Assembly (NCBI GenBank): GCA_002390225.1
Contig: DGOW01000061.1
Coordinates: 8,327-43,122, forward strand
Length of the DNA: 34,796 bases
Direction: 5' to 3'
Source: Gemmatimonadales bacterium UBA4456
GTDB lineage: Bacteria; Gemmatimonadota; Gemmatimonadetes; Longimicrobiales; Gaopeijiaceae
The notes under the pieces are model-generated. The model was given only the letters and a program-made list of their open reading frames with translations. It made no database searches and had not been told where the DNA came from. The position numbers were made by a program, and so were the translations under genes. The stretch's first letter is position 1, and each line of letters opens with the position of its first letter. This document shows, one piece after another, positions 6,555-14,161 of this stretch.

Positions 6555-8582
6555 ATGAGGTACGTAACGACTCGGTGGCTTGCACTCGGGACCGCCGTGC
6601 TGTTTGGCGCATGCGGCGGGGATACTTCGGGTGGCGATCGTGCCGACGGAGTGACGGTAGACAGCGATTGGCCTGTCATCACTGGGAACCTGATGGGTCA
6701 GCGCTATTCCGGGCTGACCCAGATCAACCCGGGTAACTTTGCCGATCTCGAAGTCGCGTGGGAGTACGACGCGTCCCACCTGGGTTCGGTAAACGCCCGG
6801 TCGATCCCGATCTACGTCGACGGCCTGCTGGTCAACGTCCACTCCCAGTTCCGCACGGTCGTCGCGACCGACGCCGGAACGGGTGAAGAGGTATGGACCT
6901 ACACCGAACCGGAGACGTTCCGCTGGGAGTACTCCATGCGGAAGAACCACGGAAAGGGCGTTGCCTACGCCAACGTGGACGGTCAGGACGTGATCTACCT
7001 GATCTCGCCCGCATTCTTCCTGCATGCGCTCGACGCCCAAACGGGCGAGCATATCGAAGGCTTCGGTCAGCCAGTCGACATCGAGGGGTTCCCTTCGACG
7101 GGTGTGGTCGATCTCCTGGGTGAGCACGGTCTCGGCTACGCGTACGAGGATGCCGGAGACGGCATCTCCCTCGAGCAGGGCTACATCACCAGCTCGTCTC
7201 CAGCTCTCGTGGTAAACGGCGTCGTGGTGGTCGGTAACTCGGCGGAGCAGGGCTACAACCAGACGCGTCGCGAGAACATTCCGGGCGACATCCTGGGTTA
7301 CGACGCCCGTACGGGTGAGCACCTCTGGAAGTTCGACGTTCTTCCCGGGCCAGGTGAGTTCGGTCATGAAACGTGGGAAAACGATGCATGGGAGTGGACC
7401 GGAGACATCTCGTCGTGGGCCCCTCTCTCCGCGGATCCGGATTTGGGCCTTGTCTACGTTCCGACGAATGGGGCGACGCAGGACTACTACGGGGGCTTCC
7501 GCCCTGGCGACAACCTGTTCTCAACGAGCCTGATCGCGCTCGACGTCGAGACGGGTGAGCGGGCCTGGCACTTCCAGTTCGTGAAGCACGACATCTGGAA
7601 CTACGACACCCCTCAGGTTCCCGTGCTTGCCGACGTCGTGATCGACGGAGTCGAAACGCCGGTCCTGGCTCAAGCGACGAAGCAGGCGTTCCTTTATGTG
7701 CTCAACCGTGAGACGGGTGAGCCGGTGTGGCCGATCGAAGAGCGAGAGGTTCCGCGCTCGATGATTCCCGGTGAACACCTCGCTGAAACGCAGCCGTTCC
7801 CGACCCGTCCTGCTCCGTACGACATGCAGGGAATGACCGAGGACGATCTCATTGACTACTCGCCGGAACTCCGGCAGCGTGCGATCGAAGCCCTTGAGGA
7901 CTTCCAGATCGGTCCGCTCTTCCTGCCGCCGCTCCAGCGCGACAATCCGCTCGGGAAGCGGGCTGCCTTCTGGTGCCCGGCGGACGTCGGTGGCACGAAC
8001 ATCGATGGTACGCCTGCCTACGATCCGGAAACGGGCATCATCTACGTTCCGTCTCAGAAGGGCTGCAGCGCTCGTATCATCGTCCCGGGTCTTGAAGAGG
8101 ACGATGGGGGCGTAGCCGAGGATCTGACGGATCAGCCGACGGGCACGACGATCACGGACTGGGTTCCGGGGCCAGCCGCCTCGCCGGGCAGGATCGACGG
8201 GCTGCCGCTGTGGAAGGCTCCCTACAGCAAGATCACGGCGATCGATCTGAACACCGGTGACCACCTTTGGTGGTCTCCGATCGGCGACACACCGCGGAAT
8301 GTACTCGACCACCCTGCGCTGGCCGGACGGGACGACCCGAACACCGGTTCCGGTCGCCAGGCTTCCATGTTCGCGACGCCGGAAATGTTGGTGTATGCGG
8401 GACACGATAGCGATCGGACTCCCCACATCTTCGCGGTCGACAAGGCCTCGGGAGAGGAAATCGCGCGCGCCGAGATCCCGTCGGACAATCGCTACCAGAT
8501 GATGACGTACATGCACGAAGGAAGGCAGTACATCGTCATCTCGACGAACGGTGGAAACTTCGCGATGGCCCTGCCCGGCTGA
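6555..8582 (+). CDS. PQQ-dependent dehydrogenase (quinoprotein glucose/alcohol dehydrogenase type), lipoprotein
   Basis: 675 residues. I chose the ATG at 6555 (purine-rich GAGAGAG 6 nt upstream) because it begins a clean lipoprotein signal with lipobox LFGAC; an upstream TTG at 6540 is in frame. The rest is an eight-bladed PQQ propeller with repeated tryptophan-docking motifs (TGEEVWTY, TGEHLWKF, TGERAWHFQ, TGEPVWPIEE, TGDHLWW). It follows the membrane-type glucose dehydrogenase pattern: NIPGDILGYDARTG, YYGGFRPGDNLF, HDIWNYDTPQVPVLAD, QATKQAFLYVLNRETGEP, LIDYSPELR. It would oxidise a sugar or alcohol in the periplasm and pass electrons to quinone or a cytochrome. No CxxCH haem motif is present, so a separate acceptor is needed. 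No PQQ biosynthesis genes are in the window. A strong terminator follows. Confidence 0.92.
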   Translation: MRYVTTRWLALGTAVLFGACGGDTSGGDRADGVTVDSDWPVITGNLMGQRYSGLTQINPGNFADLEVAWEYDASHLGSVNARSIPIYVDGLLVNVHSQFRTVVATDAGTGEEVWTYTEPETFRWEYSMRKNHGKGVAYANVDGQDVIYLISPAFFLHALDAQTGEHIEGFGQPVDIEGFPSTGVVDLLGEHGLGYAYEDAGDGISLEQGYITSSSPALVVNGVVVVGNSAEQGYNQTRRENIPGDILGYDARTGEHLWKFDVLPGPGEFGHETWENDAWEWTGDISSWAPLSADPDLGLVYVPTNGATQDYYGGFRPGDNLFSTSLIALDVETGERAWHFQFVKHDIWNYDTPQVPVLADVVIDGVETPVLAQATKQAFLYVLNRETGEPVWPIEEREVPRSMIPGEHLAETQPFPTRPAPYDMQGMTEDDLIDYSPELRQRAIEALEDFQIGPLFLPPLQRDNPLGKRAAFWCPADVGGTNIDGTPAYDPETGIIYVPSQKGCSARIIVPGLEEDDGGVAEDLTDQPTGTTITDWVPGPAASPGRIDGLPLWKAPYSKITAIDLNTGDHLWWSPIGDTPRNVLDHPALAGRDDPNTGSGRQASMFATPEMLVYAGHDSDRTPHIFAVDKASGEEIARAEIPSDNRYQMMTYMHEGRQYIVISTNGGNFAMALPG

Positions 8583-8618
8583 CGGGCGGTCGCGCTCGCG
8601 ACATTCAGGCCTCAAGAT

Positions 8619-8654
8619 CGGGGCTCCTGGCTCGCGCCGGGGGCCCCGTTTTTT
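8619..8654 (+). terminator. Rho-independent terminator after the PQQ dehydrogenase
   Basis: CGGGGCTCC (8619-8627) pairs with GGGGCCCCG (8640-8648), including one G-T pair. The stem is followed at once by TTTTTT (8649-8654). It lies 37 nt after the stop, so the next gene needs its own promoter. Confidence 0.85.
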
Positions 8655-8724
8655 GTTCAGGGGTCAGGATCCTCTGGAGGAGCGGGGCACAGATGCCTGT
8701 AGTTCACAGCCAGATGAGGTACGT

Positions 8725-10173
8725 ATGACGCACACGCGACACTGGAGCACTGCATCGACTCGATTGATGATGGTGCTGGGTTTCTTCTTCGCCCTCGTTT
8801 CTGCTGCCCCGAGTGCGGCTCAGTCACTGGAGAGGCTTTCGCCACCCGTCCGCGAATTCGTGTCTGTGTCGGCGGATCATGTCCTGATTCGTGGCGTGCG
8901 TCTGATTGACGGGACGGGTGTGCCAGCGCGCGACGGTATGTCCATCGAGATCCGTGACGGACGAATCGCCTCGGTCGGGACGGTGGCTGAAGTCGGTACG
9001 CCAGAGGGCGCGGAGATCATCGAGGCGGCGGACCATACGGTAATTCCCGGTCTCGTCATGCTGCATGAGCACCTCTTCTATCCTTCTGGTCAGGCCCGCT
9101 ACAACACCAACGAGATCTCGTTTCCGCCGCTGTACCTCGCGGGTGGCGTGACCACGATGCGGACGGGTGGCAGTGTCGATACATACACGGATCTCCGAGT
9201 CGCACAGCATGTCGAGGAGGGTCGCATTCCCGGGCCGCACATGGACGTCACCGGACCATATCTCGAGGGTCCGAACGGCTTCGTGCGCGCGATGCCTCAG
9301 CTCTCCAGTCCGGAGGAGGCGCGCGCCCATGTGAACTTCTGGATGGACCAGGGTGCCACCTCATTCAAGGCGTACAACCTGATTGACCGGGAGACTCTCG
9401 GCGCGGCCATCGATGCTGCGCATGCGCGTGGGGCAAAGGTGACCGGACATCTGTGCTCGATTACCTACCGGGAGGCTGCTGATCTTGGTATCGACAACCT
9501 CGAGCATGGCTTCTTTGCGGCTACCGACTGGGTTGCGAACAAGCCGCCGGATCAGTGCCCAACCGGAGCGAATCAGACGTACCTGGACCTGGACCTGGAA
9601 AGCCCGGCGTTCAAGGATCTCGTACAGCACCTCATCGCGAATGACGTCGCGCTCACTAGCACGCTGACAGTGGTTGAGCGGCGTGGAGCGGACCGTCCTG
9701 TCCCACCGCAGGGCGCGCAGGACGCGATGCTGCCTCAGCTCCACGAGCAGGTGATGGCACGTCTCGTCCGTGGTGGATCTGATGGTCAGGCGCTGCTCGA
9801 CAAGTACATGGCGATGGAGAAGGCGTTTTATGACGCAGGTGGCATGCTCGTCGTTGGCACGGATCCCACCGGCGGCGGAGATGTCGTACCGGGCTACGCC
9901 AACCAGCGTGCTCTCCAGATTCTGGTAGAGATGGGATTGACGGTCGAGCAGGCGATCGAAGTCGCGACAAGGAACGGCGCGCAGTATCTCGATCAGAGTT
10001 CGGAGATCGGGACGATCGAGGTGGGTAAACGTGCCGATCTGGTGCTCATGCGCGGCGACCCATCGTCGAACCTGGACGCTTTCCGCGCGATGACGGTCGT
10101 GTTCAAGGATGGTGTTGGATACGACTCGGCACGTCTCTTCCAGTCGGTGACCGGTTGGGTTGGTGTGCGCTAA
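8725..10173 (+). CDS. Secreted metal-dependent amidohydrolase (imidazolonepropionase-like)
   Basis: 482 residues. The ATG at 8725 is preceded by TGAGGT (8715-8720) and opens a signal peptide (hydrophobic about 13-27, cleavage near SAAQ), so export is likely. The amidohydrolase TIM-barrel metal site is complete: HEH (114-116), the carboxylatable Lys in SFKAYN (Lys215), GHLC (His242), NLEHG (His261) and GTDPTGGG (Asp379). The C-terminal composite domain ends with the usual ATRNGAQYLDQSSEIGTIEVG and KRADLVLMRGDP. Members hydrolyse amide or related C-N bonds, often in peptides such as Xaa-Pro or Xaa-Arg; the substrate cannot be inferred. Its neighbourhood of secreted peptidases and amidases favours a scavenging role. 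Confidence 0.9.
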   Translation: MTHTRHWSTASTRLMMVLGFFFALVSAAPSAAQSLERLSPPVREFVSVSADHVLIRGVRLIDGTGVPARDGMSIEIRDGRIASVGTVAEVGTPEGAEIIEAADHTVIPGLVMLHEHLFYPSGQARYNTNEISFPPLYLAGGVTTMRTGGSVDTYTDLRVAQHVEEGRIPGPHMDVTGPYLEGPNGFVRAMPQLSSPEEARAHVNFWMDQGATSFKAYNLIDRETLGAAIDAAHARGAKVTGHLCSITYREAADLGIDNLEHGFFAATDWVANKPPDQCPTGANQTYLDLDLESPAFKDLVQHLIANDVALTSTLTVVERRGADRPVPPQGAQDAMLPQLHEQVMARLVRGGSDGQALLDKYMAMEKAFYDAGGMLVVGTDPTGGGDVVPGYANQRALQILVEMGLTVEQAIEVATRNGAQYLDQSSEIGTIEVGKRADLVLMRGDPSSNLDAFRAMTVVFKDGVGYDSARLFQSVTGWVGVR

Positions 10174-10192
10174 TGGAGTACCCGAGGTGTCG

Positions 10193-10220
10193 TTGACGGA
10201 CCGCATAAATCGGCTAACGT
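10193..10220 (+). promoter_or_regulatory. Sigma70-like promoter for the cysteine-rich small protein
   Basis: TTGACG (10193-10198) and TAACGT (10215-10220) are separated by 16 nt. They lie about 45 nt upstream of the small gene's ATG and start just after the amidohydrolase stop. The -35 matches the consensus at five of six positions; the -10 keeps the conserved first TA and final T. Prediction only. Confidence 0.5.
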
Positions 10221-10263
10221 GCGCCCGTCTCTTCAGTCGAACCTGTTCAAGGCGGAGGTCTCC

Positions 10264-10455
10264 ATGGCGACCTATGCATGTGACGAGTGCGGTATGGGTG
10301 TGAACATGACCTGTGCGACGTGCAATGCTGCGCTCGTGAACGACACGATCACGACCGACACCGGTGTTGAAGTCCAAGTTTCGAAGTGCCCTGACGGCCA
10401 CGGCATGATTAAGTCGCCGCTCTGCTGCGGTCAGGACATGAGCTGCCAGGTCTGA
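10264..10455 (+). CDS. 63-residue cysteine-rich, probable metal-binding protein
   Basis: The start is ATG at 10264, preceded by a perfect GGAGG (10254-10258) with 5 nt spacing. The protein has eight cysteines (6, 9, 17, 20, 42, 54, 55, 61) and His46. Cys6-x2-Cys9 and Cys17-x2-Cys20 form two knuckles like a zinc ribbon or rubredoxin-type site; the second half has K-C-P-D-G-H-G-M and L-C-C-G-Q-D-M. No signal peptide or membrane segment, so it is cytoplasmic. It is a complete transcription unit with its own promoter and a strong terminator, suggesting high or independently controlled expression. Metal storage, metal sensing or a small redox role would all fit; the function is not known to me. 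Confidence 0.85.
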   Translation: MATYACDECGMGVNMTCATCNAALVNDTITTDTGVEVQVSKCPDGHGMIKSPLCCGQDMSCQV

Positions 10456-10480
10456 GTTCGTCGTTCGTTCAGCGGACGAG

Positions 10481-10514
10481 AATCCCCCGGCGCGACTTTG
10501 CGCCGGGGGATTTT
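10481..10514 (+). terminator. Strong rho-independent terminator after the cysteine-rich gene
   Basis: A perfect 13 bp stem, AATCCCCCGGCGC (10481-10493) with GCGCCGGGGGATT (10500-10512), a 6 nt loop GACTTT, and a TTTT run (10511-10514). It lies 26 nt after the stop codon. Confidence 0.92.
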
Positions 10515-10559
10515 GCATTCAGGGGAGCCCCCGACGCGCGATCACAGAGTATTTTCGGC

Positions 10560-10655
10560 GTGAACGACACCATGGAGGTATTTCGCGATGAGCGGGTCGA
10601 CCTGCTCGTGGTGTCGCGCGGGCTCCGCCAGCCTGACATGGATGTCGTGGAATAG
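10560..10655 (+). CDS. Possible 31-residue small ORF
   Basis: A short frame runs from GTG (10560) or ATG (10572) to TAG (10653-10655). The peptide includes MEVFRDERVDLLVV and ends in PDMDVVE; it is acidic and has a regular pattern. No good ribosome-binding site precedes either start. It sits between two hairpins, after a strong terminator and just before a GC-rich stem-loop, which is how a tiny independent gene or a small RNA would look. It could equally be the tail of an eroded gene or chance. Confidence 0.25.
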   Translation: MNDTMEVFRDERVDLLVVSRGLRQPDMDVVE

Positions 10656-10658
10656 CAC

Positions 10659-10691
10659 GAGACCCCCGCGGTGGATGTCCGCGGGGGCCTC
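10659..10691. terminator. GC-rich stem-loop downstream of the minus-strand metalloprotease
   Basis: CCCCCGCGG (10663-10671) pairs perfectly with CCGCGGGGG (10679-10687) over a 7 nt loop, and GAG/CTC extends the stem after one mismatch. It lies about 40 nt beyond the stop of the minus-strand metalloprotease. Neither strand has a clear T-run, so it may be a weak terminator or an mRNA 3' end stabiliser. Confidence 0.5.
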
Positions 10692-10730
10692 TGTATTCAT
10701 GTGTGATCGGTGCCGCTCGGCAGCCTCAGC

Positions 10731-13253
10731 TCATCGTGGACTTCCGCCACGCGGGCTTCCACCACGAGGGCTGCCGATCGGGTCGCCAGCCGGCAGCTGG
10801 ATGACGGGCCCCGGTGTTGTGTTGTCGATGCGTGCCTGCCACCGCCGGATATCGGCCGCAGCCAGACGCTCGTGAGGAGACGGTGACCCGAGCGATTCGA
10901 GCTGGGTCGCCAGCGTTTCCAAGCGATCGGCGAGGATGGCTCTCACGTCCGTTGCGCTCTCCGCCATCGCGGCCTGCTGCATCATCTGGTCGATGACCGT
11001 CCGCTGCGTCGTATGCAGGACGCGCTGGTGGTATTCGTCGTTCCGTTCCGCCGCACCCCACGTGACCTCCATGAGTCGGTCCACGACCTCTTCGAGGCCC
11101 GGGTAATCGCCCATGCTACCGTACAGGACCAGGCGGGCCATGCGCTGAGGTTGCAAAACCTCGCCCACCGAAAACGCGGCCGAGGCTTCGGCCACTGCCA
11201 GAGGATCAAAGATCTGCTCGGTGTACCCGATGAAAACCTCACCCTCCGAGTGCCGGTAGGCCGGCGGTGGGATCATCGAGATGATGTCGTCAGACAACGC
11301 CAAGAAGTCGACGTCGAGCGTGGAAAGCACGGTCTCGAGCGCGTCCCGCTGTTCGTCACCGTCGATGATGGTAAAGGGAGTCTGGCCGTCACCCTTCAGC
11401 GCATAACGATAATCCGCTCCTCCCAGGCTCTGGACTGCAGCACGGAGCTGGAAGCGGTGGTGCATGTAGAGCGGCAAGAGTACGTACTCGAGATTGGAGA
11501 GCGGTTCGCCTGCTCGGATCACGTCGGTTCCAAACCGCTCGAGGCCGATGTTTCTGATGCGAAGCTCGAGCTTCAAGTGGTCGACCAGGTTGCTGCCATT
11601 GTCCCATACGCCTGCATACTGATGTGCCGCGCCGATGAAGTTGTTGTTTGTGTGGCCCATGTAGATGAGACCATCACGCACGCCCTCGTCCGCGATGGCT
11701 CGCAGCGCAGAGACTTCATCGGTGCCCGCAGGGAACTCGCGGTACAACCAGTTGATCGAGAGCTCATCGTACGTGCCGATCCGCTGTACGTATGCGTTCG
11801 AAAGGTCGATATCGCCGTTGTCATCGATGTCCGCGTACGGTGCCGGATAATCCATGACGCTTTCCCGCCCGTAGGCGCTCGACATGTAGTTATGCGGAAG
11901 CCCGATGGTGTGCCCGACCTCGTGCGCCGAAAGCTGCCTCACACGGTCGAGCGCCATCTCCACCGCATCCGAGTTCGGCGCGACTTGAGCGAGGTACTCG
12001 TAGTTCGGCGCGTCAGCGAATTCGCCGAGCTCAGAATCCTGCTGCTGCTCCGAGATGCCGGTCGGGAAGGGTGGTACCATCCCCTGGCCATGCATGTAGT
12101 CCTGTCGGAGTCGCAGGCTTCCCAGATTCACGACACCGCGGATGATTTCACCGGTCCGCGGATCGATGACCGTGTTACCGTAGGAGTATCCGCGCGTCCT
12201 CCGGTGAGTCCAGTGGATCATGTTGTACCGCATGTCCTGCGGGTCGATGCCTTCGGGGAGCACTTCGACCTGAAATGCGTCGACGTACCCGGCCGCCTCG
12301 AACGCCTGGTTCCACCAGGCGGCCCCGTCGACCAGTGCGGAACGGACAGGCTCGGGCGTACCCGGATCGACGTAGTAGACGATCGGCTCGACCGCGGTGG
12401 ACCGCTCTGCGTTGGGATCGGTGCGTTCGAGACGGTGCCGCGCCGCGAGCCGGACAGTGCGGTCCTCATCGATGGGTGTCGCGTAGTCGTATACCGTCGG
12501 TCCGTTCACGCCGACCCGAGGGTCCGCGATTCGGGTCTCGTAGCCCGATCCTGGCAACTCGATGAATGAGTGGTGCTGGCGGAGGGTGATCGCATTTCCA
12601 CTTGCGGCCACTCCGTTTACGAGCCCACCCGGGTTGCGGCTCGTGAAGGTCAGCATCGCCTCGACCTCGGTGTTCTCCGGGAAGGAGGCGACGGCCGGCA
12701 TGTGGATTACACTGCGCGAGGTGTCGAGGGTGAAGTTGCCCTGCCCTCGGGCAGCGATCTGATCGATCACGCCCCGGGCGTCCCGCAGGAAGAACGCCGT
12801 CGCATCGACGAGGACCCGCCCGTCCGTCTCCGCTGCGATATCGAAGCCCCAGTGCACCGATGGCGCGAACGCGTCACGGACCGCCTGGACCTCTGTCTGG
12901 TTCTCGCTTTGAGCGACGTACTGGTAGTTCGGTTCGACCAGGAGCAAGCGAGGTCCGACGCGCTGCGCGCTCAGGACGTGCGTACCGCGTAGTTGTCCGC
13001 GATCGATTCCAATCGGATTGCTGCCCAGACCCGAACCCATCGAGATCTGGTACAGAAACTCGGTGTCCAGCTGAGCGATCTCCCACAACAGCGATCCCGT
13101 GGAGGCGTCCCAGTACAGGTTGAAGTAGCCTTCGATTCGCTCCATCCCGGCGGTCCGGTCCGAGATAGACGGGACGTCAGCGGTCTGGGCGGTCAGGGGA
13201 GTGGTTTGCACGGACACGAAGCCCGCGAGGAGGATCGCGGCAAAAAGCCTCAT
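10731..13253 (-). CDS. Secreted zinc-dependent metalloprotease, DUF5117/DUF4953 type
   Basis: 840 residues with a signal peptide (about 1-22, ending LTAQ). The zinc site HEVGHTIGLPH (444-454) fits HExxHxxGxxH. A Met-turn (SVMDYP) follows about 20 residues later, both marks of metzincins. The N-terminal part (GYFNLYWDASTGSLLWEI, LYQISMGSGLGSN, then VEPNYQY) and the central YNMIHWTHRRTRGYSYGNTVIDPRTGEI match the large secreted zinc-dependent metalloproteases carrying DUF5117 and DUF4953. Length is normal for that family. The C terminus ends in three copies of a GSPRG unit, which I do not know from relatives. The ATG at 13253 has no strong Shine-Dalgarno. It should degrade proteins outside the cell or in the periplasm. 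Confidence 0.9.
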   Translation of the reverse strand: MRLFAAILLAGFVSVQTTPLTAQTADVPSISDRTAGMERIEGYFNLYWDASTGSLLWEIAQLDTEFLYQISMGSGLGSNPIGIDRGQLRGTHVLSAQRVGPRLLLVEPNYQYVAQSENQTEVQAVRDAFAPSVHWGFDIAAETDGRVLVDATAFFLRDARGVIDQIAARGQGNFTLDTSRSVIHMPAVASFPENTEVEAMLTFTSRNPGGLVNGVAASGNAITLRQHHSFIELPGSGYETRIADPRVGVNGPTVYDYATPIDEDRTVRLAARHRLERTDPNAERSTAVEPIVYYVDPGTPEPVRSALVDGAAWWNQAFEAAGYVDAFQVEVLPEGIDPQDMRYNMIHWTHRRTRGYSYGNTVIDPRTGEIIRGVVNLGSLRLRQDYMHGQGMVPPFPTGISEQQQDSELGEFADAPNYEYLAQVAPNSDAVEMALDRVRQLSAHEVGHTIGLPHNYMSSAYGRESVMDYPAPYADIDDNGDIDLSNAYVQRIGTYDELSINWLYREFPAGTDEVSALRAIADEGVRDGLIYMGHTNNNFIGAAHQYAGVWDNGSNLVDHLKLELRIRNIGLERFGTDVIRAGEPLSNLEYVLLPLYMHHRFQLRAAVQSLGGADYRYALKGDGQTPFTIIDGDEQRDALETVLSTLDVDFLALSDDIISMIPPPAYRHSEGEVFIGYTEQIFDPLAVAEASAAFSVGEVLQPQRMARLVLYGSMGDYPGLEEVVDRLMEVTWGAAERNDEYHQRVLHTTQRTVIDQMMQQAAMAESATDVRAILADRLETLATQLESLGSPSPHERLAAADIRRWQARIDNTTPGPVIQLPAGDPIGSPRGGSPRGGSPR

Positions 13254-13294
13254 CAGTCGTACCTTGGTCGTGGGTGATCACGAGAGTGCATCAT

Positions 13295-13311
13295 CCGGCC
13301 CTCAGGACCGG
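13295..13311. promoter_or_regulatory. Near-palindrome upstream of the metalloprotease
   Basis: The 17 nt sequence CCGGCCCTCAGGACCGG reads almost the same on both strands (CCGG-x-CCT-x-AGG-x-CCGG). It lies 42-58 nt upstream of the minus-strand metalloprotease start, where an operator would sit. No clear promoter hexamers accompany it. Confidence 0.25.
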
Positions 13312-13407
13312 TTTCAGACAGGTTGGCAACGTACGGGTCGTTCGCGGGGTGACCAAGCCCCCCAAGCCCGAATACGAGAGGCCTGACACGGTCTGGTCGG
13401 CAAGCGA

Positions 13408-13660
13408 CTAGAGCCACCAGGCGACAACGATATTGAGCCGGGTCGATTCCAGATCGAGGTCGATTTTCTGCTGGGTGGTGTTCCCGATCTTGACCTTTGT
13501 GAACTCACCACCGGTTGAACAGGCGCTCTGTTACCATGCCAAGGGTCGCACCATCGTTCGGCGTTCTATGTGACCACAGCGCCCCCCCCGCCACGCGGGC
13601 ACTCTGCCACCATAGCTGTGCGAGGCGACTCCCGCCCAAAAGCCGCTCATGGATGAAGAC
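13408..13660 (-). pseudogene. Unrecognised broken coding remnant with one frameshift
   Basis: Two adjoining minus-strand frames look like one protein split by a single-base shift. Upstream frame (13660-13508) includes RLAQLWWQSARVAGGALW and NDGATLGMVTERLFNRW before a TGA at 13505-13507. The other frame (13507-13411) continues with EFTKVKIGNTTQQKIDLD and ends ESTRLNIVVAWWL followed by TAG. Third codon positions are mostly G or C, as in the neighbouring genes. No start codon is found; a TGA at 13661-13663 blocks the frame upstream. The product is unknown to me. It is probably the 3' end of a lost gene; a sequencing error could explain the shift but not the missing start. Confidence 0.35.
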
Positions 13661-13978
13661 TCATGAGCGTAGCTGAGACGACGAAGACGGCCATGACCAC
13701 TTGAGGGGCAGGCGTTCGGAACATGCTTGGAACACGTTCGGGACTATATGATGAAATGCGACTACGTCGGCGAGGATGCGGAGATTGTGCAAGTCTCTCA
13801 CCTGGTGGTCATCGCGCTTCGGAACCCTCACCTTGTCCGCTGCTTCGGGTGCTACGCTTCCGAAGCGGTCAGTGATGACTTCACCCTGAGGCGCGCCGTG
13901 GAAAATCAGACGATGGATGCTCCGTCCGGGACCCTCACTGGTCAAGTGAATCCCGGGATCGTGACTGTGCTCGCCCGA
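13661..13978. other. Stretch with no supported gene
   Basis: Frames are open here on both strands (plus from 13727, minus below 14023), but neither translation resembles a protein I know. Composition is slightly more mixed than in the flanking genes. It lies between two gene relics and is probably eroded sequence. Confidence 0.4.
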
Positions 13979-14161
13979 GCCACATTTGACGACCCGCATC
14001 AGTACCCCGTCGGCATTCCGCACGTTTTTGTAGCGGGTCAGGCCGTGGTCCGCGCGGGGAAGGTCACGGGGGAGCGGCCGGGTGCCATTCTCCGTGGTCC
14101 GGGATACAGGAATCAGCAGCCGGGTGTGAGCCTCAGCGAAGAGACAGGAGTAAGAGCATGA
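13979..14161 (+). pseudogene. C-terminal remnant of a D-aminoacylase-like amidohydrolase
   Basis: The last 60 residues of an open plus-strand frame contain ATFDDPHQYPVGIPHVFV, then GQAVVRAGKVTGERPGAILRG. This is the characteristic C-terminal end of N-acyl-D-amino-acid deacylases, where the consensus is close to ATFEDPHQYPEGI and a TGxRPGxxLRG tail. The catalytic barrel that should lie upstream is absent: the frame before 13979 is not recognisable and the whole frame is at most 144 residues instead of about 500. The stop TGA overlaps the ATG of the next amidase (ATGA at 14158-14161), so the ancestor was probably the upstream partner in a coupled operon. Confidence 0.65.

Noticed and set aside
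7521..8615. Minus-strand frame of 364 codons opposite the PQQ dehydrogenase
   Set aside because: Its translation is Arg-rich without domain features, and it starts beyond the end of a clearly real gene.
9361..10518. Minus-strand frame of 385 codons opposite the amidohydrolase and the cysteine-rich gene
   Set aside because: It runs through two well-supported genes, a promoter and a terminator.
11013..12569. Long plus-strand frame (518 codons) opposite the metalloprotease
   Set aside because: It lies wholly inside the minus-strand metalloprotease, which has a complete zinc motif and signal peptide. The antisense translation is rich in Arg and Val and matches no family.
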